Shown in pieces: positions 6,859-11,486 of a stretch of 11,486 bases of DNA. The notes under the pieces are model-generated. The model made no database searches. It was not told the origin of the DNA and was given only the letters and a program-made list of their open reading frames with translations. The DNA lies in the NCBI GenBank assembly GCA_028679775.1, contig JAJRAX010000305.1, positions 1-11,486 on the forward strand. The letters run 5' to 3'. A program made the position numbers and the translations under genes. Origin of the DNA: Methanothrix sp. (GTDB lineage Archaea > Halobacteriota > Methanosarcinia > Methanotrichales > Methanotrichaceae). How positions within the stretch are numbered: the stretch's first letter is position 1; each line of letters begins with the position of its first letter.

Positions 6859-7997
6859 TATGGCTCAGTCATTGGGTGGCTGTCTATCCCTGCCCCTCCC
6901 GGAACGTAAAATATCCTGCCCAGATCACTGTAGTAGTTGCCCGCCTGGCCGTTGTCCCAGCGGTTGCTCTGGCCCCGATCATAGGCATTATGGCCGTTGT
7001 CGATGAGATGATTGGAGAAGATCCGATTCCAGCCGGCTGAGAATGTGAGAAAGATGCCATATCCGTTCTCCTTCGCCGTATTGTTTTCCAGAGTATTGTT
7101 GCTGCTGTGATTGGCCAGATAGAGACCTTTGCCGTTAGATGAGACGTTATTGTACTGCAGAAGGTTGTCATTGCTGTCGAAGGATAGATAGATGCCCCGC
7201 GAATTGTCTGTAGCCATATTCTCCCGTATGATGTTCTCCCGCGATCTGTCCAGATAGATCCCAGCATCCTTATTTCTGATGGCGTTGTTCCTCTCAATCA
7301 GATTTTTGTTGCTGGATTCGGACAGTGAGATGCCGTACCAGTCGTTATTGCTGATGATATTTCCCCGAAGGGTGTTGTTCTCAGACGATCGCAGAGAGAG
7401 GGATGAGTCGCCATTGTCCATCAGATCGTTGTACTGGATGATGTTGTCCCTGGAATAGGCGAGCGCAATTCCGCAATCGCTCTCTTCATTGATGTTGTTG
7501 TCCCGGATATTATTGTATGCAATTGTGTTTGCGTTTGATGCATAAAGAAATATGCCGTTGGTGTTGTTATTGATGTCGTTTGCGGCAATCTGGTTGGCTT
7601 GTGCCCGATCGAGACGAATGCCGTCCAGGCAGCTGCTAATGGTATTGTTTTCAATAATATTATTATCTGAAATGACATAAATGCCTGTGCGCCTCGTGGT
7701 TCTGATATCAAACCCCGTTATGCTTGACCCGTCTGCGAATAGGGTTATTCCGCTGCCCGTCACCCCTGCATCGATCTGGGGCCGGCCAATGCCCTCCAGA
7801 GTTATGGGCTTGGTCACGTTCAGGCTCTCTCTGAATACCCCGCTCTGAACAGATATGGTGTCTCCCGGATTTGCCTGATTTACAGCGGCCTGGATGCTCT
7901 CTCCCGACTTGACTTCTATCACCGCCGCCTCTGCCAATGACGCAAAAATGATGACTGCCACTGCCAGCACTGCTAAATGCTTCGCTGTATGCTTCAT
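6858..7997 (-). CDS. Secreted NosD-type right-handed parallel beta-helix protein
   Basis: A 379-residue exported protein. Residues 1-25 are a signal peptide (MKHTAKH, a hydrophobic stretch, cleavage near AEA). Residues 26-75 are the N-terminal cap typical of pectin-lyase-like helices (SIQAAVNQANPGDTISV, then NVTKPITLEG). From about 105 to 335 there are some ten turns of a 22-25 residue repeat of the form GIxLxxSxxNxI, for example GIYVISDNNII, GIRLDRAQANQI, GIFLYASNANTI and GIYLDRSRENII. The C terminus has NAYDRG...NRWD...GNYYSD, the usual end of NosD-family proteins in methanogens. NosD itself helps copper-site maturation of nitrous oxide reductase, but archaeal paralogues like this are mostly surface proteins that may bind sugars; no enzyme active site is evident. 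It is rich in Asn and glycosylation sequons. The ribosome binding site is weak (GGGAAGGGC). It is convergent with thrS and divergent from the radical SAM gene. Confidence 0.88.
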   Translation of the reverse strand: MKHTAKHLAVLAVAVIIFASLAEAAVIEVKSGESIQAAVNQANPGDTISVQSGVFRESLNVTKPITLEGIGRPQIDAGVTGSGITLFADGSSITGFDIRTTRRTGIYVISDNNIIENNTISSCLDGIRLDRAQANQIAANDINNNTNGIFLYASNANTIAYNNIRDNNINEESDCGIALAYSRDNIIQYNDLMDNGDSSLSLRSSENNTLRGNIISNNDWYGISLSESSNKNLIERNNAIRNKDAGIYLDRSRENIIRENMATDNSRGIYLSFDSNDNLLQYNNVSSNGKGLYLANHSSNNTLENNTAKENGYGIFLTFSAGWNRIFSNHLIDNGHNAYDRGQSNRWDNGQAGNYYSDLGRIFYVPGGAGIDSHPMTEP

Positions 7998-8054
7998 TGC
8001 CCTTCCCAGGTACTATTATTCAGCTCCTAATCCTTAAAACTTGCCAAGGTTTAC

Positions 8055-8064
8055 CTAAATAAAA
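8055..8064. promoter_or_regulatory. Shared TATA-like element between divergent genes
   Basis: CTAAATAAAA on the plus strand, read as TTTTATTTAG on the minus strand, could act as TATA box for either neighbour: 58 bases before the beta-helix start and 68 before the radical SAM start. It overlaps the left arm of the inverted repeat at 8062-8102. Confidence 0.35.
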
Positions 8065-8102
8065 GCCTTCCATCCTTTGTCCTGCCATCCTGGGAAGGCT
8101 TT
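8062..8102. repeat. 10-bp perfect inverted repeat in a divergent promoter
   Basis: AAAGCCTTCC (8062-8071) and GGAAGGCTTT (8093-8102) are perfect inverted copies separated by 21 bases. The similarity extends to ATAAAAGCCTTCC versus GGAAGGCTTTAT with one extra A. Centre-to-centre spacing is 31 bases, about three helical turns. It could be an operator for a dimeric regulator acting on both genes, or a leader hairpin for the plus-strand gene if transcription starts upstream of it. Confidence 0.45.
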
Positions 8103-8131
8103 ATGACGAAAGCCCTTTAACGTACGTCCAG

Positions 8132-9991
8132 ATGATTGAGCAGCCCATGTTTTTGCCCATGTCCATGAAGGAGGCGAAAGAGCTGGGGATAGATCAGTTC
8201 GATGTCATCCTCATCAGCGGAGATGCTTATGTCGATCATCCTTCTTTTGCCGCAGCCCTCATCGGTCGGGTGCTCTGGGATGCAGGCTACAGCGTGGGGA
8301 TCATCGCCCAGCCAGACTGGAAGAAGGATGAGGACTTTCTCCGTTTGGGCCGACCCAGCCTCTTCTTCGGCATATCCTCTGGAAACGTGGACTCTATGGT
8401 CAACAACCTGACACCCAACATGAAGAGGCGAAATAGTGATGTCTACTCTGCAGGAGGCGTCCTTAAGAGACCGGACAGAGCGGCCATCGTTTACACCAAC
8501 CGGGTTCATGCCCTATTTCCTGGCGTGCCCATTGTCTTAGGCGGCATCGAGGCCAGCCTGCGGCGATTTGCCCATTACGACTACTGGTCGGACTCTGTCC
8601 GGCAATCCATTCTGGCTGACGCCCCTGCTGACATGATCATCTACGGCATGGGTGAAAACCCCCTTCGAGAGGTGGCCTTGCGCATGGAGAAGGGCGAGAG
8701 GATCGAGGAGATCCGGGATGTTGCCGGAACGACTGTCAAGGAGGAGGTTGCTTCCTGGAAGAAGCGGGATGAAACGCTCCAGGACTCTAAGATCATCCCC
8801 GGCTTTTCCGAGGTCTTGGCTGACAGGAAGGCGTACGCCCAGGCCTTCGCCCTGCATTATCGTGAGCAGGATCCCTTTCACGGTCGGGCAGTGGTCCAGC
8901 TTCATCCAAAAACGGTCATCATCCAGAACCCTCCGGCCCGGCCTCTTCGCACCGCCGAGTTGGACCGCATCTACGAATTGCCTTTTTCAAGAGCTGCTCA
9001 TCCATCCTACCGCGAGCCGGTGCCGGCTTTAGAGCCTGTGCGCTTCTCAATCACCAGCCACCGGGGATGCTTCGGATCCTGCTCATTTTGTGCTCTCACC
9101 CACCATCAGGGCAGGATCGTCCAGAGCAGAAGCGCAGACTCCATCCTGCGTGAGGCTGCCAGGCTCACTAGAATGAAGGGCTTCAAAGGAATCATATCCG
9201 ATGTGGGCGGGCCGACTGCCAACATGTACTCCCTCTCCTGCCCGCGCTGGAAGCATGGGGCGTGCCCTGATAAGCTCTGCTCAGCAGATTGTCCGACGTT
9301 GAACAAAGATCATTCCCGTCAGGTGGCCCTCCTGCGCCGGATCCGAAGAATTCCCGGAGTAAAAAGGGTCTTCATAGGCTCCGGGATCAGGCACGACCTG
9401 ATCATGGCCGACAATTCTCCTTATCTGGAGGAGCTGTGCCGATACCATGTCTCAGGCCATCTCAAGATCGCTCCTGAGCACATCTCTCGCCCGGTTACGG
9501 AATGCATGCACAAACCCCCACGCGAGGTTCTTGATGCCTTCAGGGAGCGATTTTCAGCCGCCACACGGGCAGTTGGGCGCGAGCAGTACATCCTTCCATA
9601 TCTCATGTCCGGGCATCCTGGCTGCACCGTCCGGGATATGGTAGAGCTGGCCCTGTACCTGCGTGACAATGCTCTCTACACCGAGCAGGTCCAGGATTTT
9701 ACTCCGACTCCAATGACAGTCTCCACGGCCATGTACCACACCGGCCTTGACCCATTCACACTGATGCCTGTACATGTGCCCAAAGGCCGGGAGAAGAGAA
9801 TTCAGCGGGCCATGTTGCAGTACAGAGATCCCAGGAACTATGATCTCGTCAAAGAGGGGCTGCAGATGGCCGGGCGGCTGGACCTCATCGGCCAGGGAAG
9901 GCAGTGCCTGATCCCAGAGCATCCGGCGGGCGGATGGGGTTTGAGGACCAGGAAGCCCTGGCAAGGCGAACGAAAAGGACGTTGCGATTAA
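8132..9991 (+). CDS. YgiQ-family (UPF0313) radical SAM protein
   Basis: A 619-residue cytosolic iron-sulfur enzyme of the YgiQ family, whose substrate and reaction are not known. The N-terminal family signature is clear: FLPMSMKEAKELG (7-19), DVILISGDAYVDHPSF (24-39), then GIIAQPDW, FFGISSGNVDSMVNN and VLGGIEASLRRFAHYDYWSD. The radical SAM motif is C313-FGS-C317-SF-C320 in a RGCFGSCSFC context, binding the 4Fe-4S cluster that cleaves S-adenosylmethionine. A second family-specific cysteine group follows at C370, C378, C383 and C387 and could bind another metal centre. Later family blocks include HLKIAPEHIS and YLMSGHPG. It is shorter than the E. coli protein (about 740 residues), as is common in archaea. 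No clear ribosome binding site precedes the ATG, so a near-leaderless transcript is possible. Its stop overlaps that of the convergent nfeD-like gene. Confidence 0.93.
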   Translation: MIEQPMFLPMSMKEAKELGIDQFDVILISGDAYVDHPSFAAALIGRVLWDAGYSVGIIAQPDWKKDEDFLRLGRPSLFFGISSGNVDSMVNNLTPNMKRRNSDVYSAGGVLKRPDRAAIVYTNRVHALFPGVPIVLGGIEASLRRFAHYDYWSDSVRQSILADAPADMIIYGMGENPLREVALRMEKGERIEEIRDVAGTTVKEEVASWKKRDETLQDSKIIPGFSEVLADRKAYAQAFALHYREQDPFHGRAVVQLHPKTVIIQNPPARPLRTAELDRIYELPFSRAAHPSYREPVPALEPVRFSITSHRGCFGSCSFCALTHHQGRIVQSRSADSILREAARLTRMKGFKGIISDVGGPTANMYSLSCPRWKHGACPDKLCSADCPTLNKDHSRQVALLRRIRRIPGVKRVFIGSGIRHDLIMADNSPYLEELCRYHVSGHLKIAPEHISRPVTECMHKPPREVLDAFRERFSAATRAVGREQYILPYLMSGHPGCTVRDMVELALYLRDNALYTEQVQDFTPTPMTVSTAMYHTGLDPFTLMPVHVPKGREKRIQRAMLQYRDPRNYDLVKEGLQMAGRLDLIGQGRQCLIPEHPAGGWGLRTRKPWQGERKGRCD

Positions 9992-11382
9992 TCGAGCTTT
10001 TTCACCCTTAGCCGCTCTCTGTCTTTGGCCACGATGATCACTTTCTCTCCTTTTTCCACGGTCTCCTCGGCCTCCGCGAGCCAGTACTCTCCCTGGAAGA
10101 GCACGTAGCCCTCCGGTTCCAGCCGATCTATGGCCTCTGCCATCTCGCCAACCAGCCGGCCTGACGCAGGAGGCGCAAATCGAGTGAGTGCGATCTTGTA
10201 GATGGCAAAAGCCAGGAACGCGCCCAAGATCAGCGAGGGCAGGATTATTGCTAAAGCCATGGACCTCTGGTATCCTCCAGGCACATACCACTCAGGAAAA
10301 CCCGTGGGGACAAATAGGATGCTTCCCACGATCACGCAGGCGAGCCCAGCCACAGCCAGGATTCCGAATGAATGGCTGTGCAGCTCTGCCAGTATGAGGC
10401 CGAGGCCCAGAAGCAATAGAAATATCGCTCCGGTGTTCACGTTAAATCCGAGGCCAATCAGACCCAATGCCAGGGCTACGACGCCCATGGCCTCCGAGCC
10501 TATGCCTGGGCTTGAGAGGCCGAAGACCAGAGCATAAAGGCCCACAAGCATGAGCAGCCCCGCGATTGTCGGGTCCGAGAGCATCTTTAAAAGCCACAGG
10601 TTGGCAGGCATCTCGAAGTACAGTACCTCGGATGATTCAGTTTTTAGTGTGACATTCTTGGCCCTGATGCCGTTGATCTGGTGGAGAAGGTCCTCTGGTG
10701 ACGCTGCAATGTACTCGATTACGCCGTATTCTTTTGCCTCTTCGGCGTTGAGGTTGAGGTTAATGAGCACGAACTGTCTCGCAGCAGTCTCATTTCGCCC
10801 CTTGGATTTTGCCTTCTCTTCGATCAGGGCAACTATTGCATTGGTGGTCTTGCTGTCATTGATGGGCTTGGTCTCGCCTGAAATAGAGAGCTGCACCGGC
10901 TGGGCCGAGCCGATGATACAGTGCGGGGCCATGGCCGCCAGGTCTGATGCTATCAGGATGAGTGTACCCGCCGACCAGGCGGCAGCTCCCTGAGGATGGA
11001 CGTAGCCGATTACGGGAACCTCGGACTCCTCCATGAGCTTGAGAATCTCGTAGGTCTCAGTGAGTCCGCCTCCGGGCGTGTCCAAAAGAAGCATCAATGC
11101 AGCGGCGTCCACCCTCTTTGCCTCCTCCAGCGCCGCAGCCACGATGTCGTCGCTGGCCGGGGTGATGGGCCCCTCCAGCTCTACAGCCAGAACCGGGCCG
11201 GAGCTGTTGACAGAAAAGATAACGGCAGAGGCGAGGGGTAGCGCAGACAGCGTGAGGAGGAGACAGAGAATAAAAAAAAGATGTAGCGGCGAATGAATGT
11301 CATGCGCAGCTTTCCAATTTTTACAGGGAGAACGCCGGCACACTCTTTCCGCGGCTCTCAGATCTGACCGGCATATCTCCAC
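9988..11382 (-). CDS. nfeD: Full-length NfeD/ClpP-class membrane serine protease
   Basis: A 464-residue membrane protease of the NfeD (archaeal 1510-N) type, which cleaves hydrophobic stretches and is usually paired with a stomatin. Residues about 34-53 are a signal/anchor segment. Residues about 56-240 are a ClpP/SppA-like domain with DTPGGG (101-106), nucleophile S137 in AAAWSAGT and catalytic lysine K178 in NDSKTTN, 41 residues later, the same spacing as Ser97/Lys138 of the Pyrococcus enzyme. Residues about 270-400 hold four to five membrane helices, and about 405-464 is the NfeD OB-fold tail (GRLVGEMAEAIDRL...GEYWLA...VIIVAK). The GTG start at 11382 is supported by GAGGAGATGA and sits six bases after the upstream stop. 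However, the first 33 residues look unnatural; see the homopolymer at 11272-11279. GTG at 11343 is another possible start. No stomatin gene is visible within the window. Confidence 0.92.
   Translation of the reverse strand: MEICRSDLRAAERVCRRSPCKNWKAAHDIHSPLHLFFILCLLLTLSALPLASAVIFSVNSSGPVLAVELEGPITPASDDIVAAALEEAKRVDAAALMLLLDTPGGGLTETYEILKLMEESEVPVIGYVHPQGAAAWSAGTLILIASDLAAMAPHCIIGSAQPVQLSISGETKPINDSKTTNAIVALIEEKAKSKGRNETAARQFVLINLNLNAEEAKEYGVIEYIAASPEDLLHQINGIRAKNVTLKTESSEVLYFEMPANLWLLKMLSDPTIAGLLMLVGLYALVFGLSSPGIGSEAMGVVALALGLIGLGFNVNTGAIFLLLLGLGLILAELHSHSFGILAVAGLACVIVGSILFVPTGFPEWYVPGGYQRSMALAIILPSLILGAFLAFAIYKIALTRFAPPASGRLVGEMAEAIDRLEPEGYVLFQGEYWLAEAEETVEKGEKVIIVAKDRERLRVKKLD
11272..11279 (-). 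repeat. nfeD: Eight-T run within the nfeD signal peptide
   Basis: On the minus strand eight Ts fall inside the signal-sequence codons. In the +1 frame an ATG at 11303 opens MTFIRRYIFF and reaches this run. With one extra T it would join the nfeD frame to give a textbook signal peptide, MTFIRRYIFFFILCLLLTLS, ending in ALPLASA. With eight Ts the frame instead comes from upstream. Confidence 0.45.
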
Positions 11383-11388
11383 GAGAAA

Positions 11389-11398
11389 TCATCTCCTC
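11389..11398 (-). promoter_or_regulatory. Ribosome binding site for nfeD GTG start
   Basis: GAGGAGATGA overlaps the stop codon of the upstream gene and lies six bases before the GTG at 11382, an arrangement that allows translational coupling. Confidence 0.5.
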
Positions 11399-11486
11399 AT
11401 TCTGGCTGCCTCATCGGCCGCTTCTCTCAGAGCATCCTTTCGAGCATCTTCCTTCCTGATGGTCTCTCTCTCTGTCATCTCCCGGT
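11389..11486 (-). CDS. C-terminal end of a highly charged protein (cut by window edge)
   Basis: A minus-strand frame enters from the right edge and ends at TGA 11389-11391. It reads MTERETIRKEDARKDALREA, then ADEAARMRR, from an ATG at 11476-11478. The ATG has no spaced ribosome binding site, and the frame stays open to the window edge, so this is probably the tail of a longer protein rather than a 29-residue one. The sequence is almost all charged residues and Ala, typical of an exposed helix or coiled coil. Its stop is six bases from the nfeD GTG, so the two are likely co-transcribed. A stomatin partner is the classical nfeD neighbour, but the visible residues neither confirm nor exclude it. 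Confidence 0.5.
   Translation of the reverse strand, partial: REMTERETIRKEDARKDALREAADEAARMRR

Noticed and set aside
6858..7700. Repetitive DNA that might be taken for a tandem repeat or CRISPR-like array
   Set aside because: The periodicity (about 66-75 bases) is that of degenerate beta-helix codons. There are no identical direct repeats with unique spacers.
7421..7711. Ser/Thr/Ile-rich minus-strand frame within the beta-helix gene
   Set aside because: A frame-shifted echo of the repeat-encoding DNA; its repetitiveness comes from the beta-helix repeats.
9554..10291. 245-codon minus-strand open frame spanning the ygiQ/nfeD junction
   Set aside because: It is a shadow of two strongly supported genes, with Gly/Arg-rich composition and no family motif.

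Overview
The window most likely comes from a euryarchaeal methanogen of the Methanosarcinia, and the mix of genes recalls Methanothrix (Methanosaeta). That genus call is an inference; no diagnostic rRNA is present. The domain assignment is firmer. The threonyl-tRNA synthetase has the archaeal D-aminoacyl-deacylase-like editing domain, several starts are preceded by AGGTGA/GAGGTG-type ribosome binding sites, TATA-like boxes precede several genes, and there is a NosD-type beta-helix surface protein ending in the GNYYSD signature common in methanogens.

Layout, left to right. Positions 1-940 hold the tail of an unidentified gene, an AT-rich gene-free stretch and two small coding remnants broken by frameshifts (one per strand). 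Positions 941-3178 (minus) encode a 745-residue membrane-anchored DUF362 protein with an unusual C-terminal multi-pass membrane domain. An AT-rich gap follows, then a small secreted protein (3402-3821, minus). A divergent promoter region leads to a 94-residue 2TM-family membrane protein (3954-4238, plus). Positions 4239-4916 are decayed DNA. They contain what looks like the frameshifted C-terminal end of a restriction-modification type DNA methyltransferase (about 4430-4879) and a possible minus-strand remnant. Positions 4917-6782 are thrS, starting at TTG. A hairpin and T-run separate it from a convergent secreted parallel beta-helix protein (6858-7997, minus). A divergent promoter with a 10-bp inverted repeat separates that gene from a YgiQ-family radical SAM enzyme (8132-9991, plus). 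The YgiQ stop overlaps the stop of a convergent full-length NfeD/ClpP-class membrane serine protease (9988-11382, minus), which sits six bases downstream of the end of another gene that runs off the window.

Functionally this is mostly unlinked housekeeping and cell-envelope genes, each with its own promoter: translation (thrS), an uncharacterised radical SAM enzyme (ygiQ), membrane proteolysis (nfeD), and membrane or secreted proteins (DUF362 fusion, 2TM, beta-helix, small secreted protein). I see no CRISPR array, prophage, tRNA or rRNA gene, or intact mobile element. I do not see a coherent new multigene system. The most unusual items are the DUF362-membrane fusion with an apparent internal repeat, the cluster of decaying gene remnants, the orphan Cys/Gly-rich secreted protein, and the homopolymer at the nfeD signal peptide where the reading frame may be shifted.
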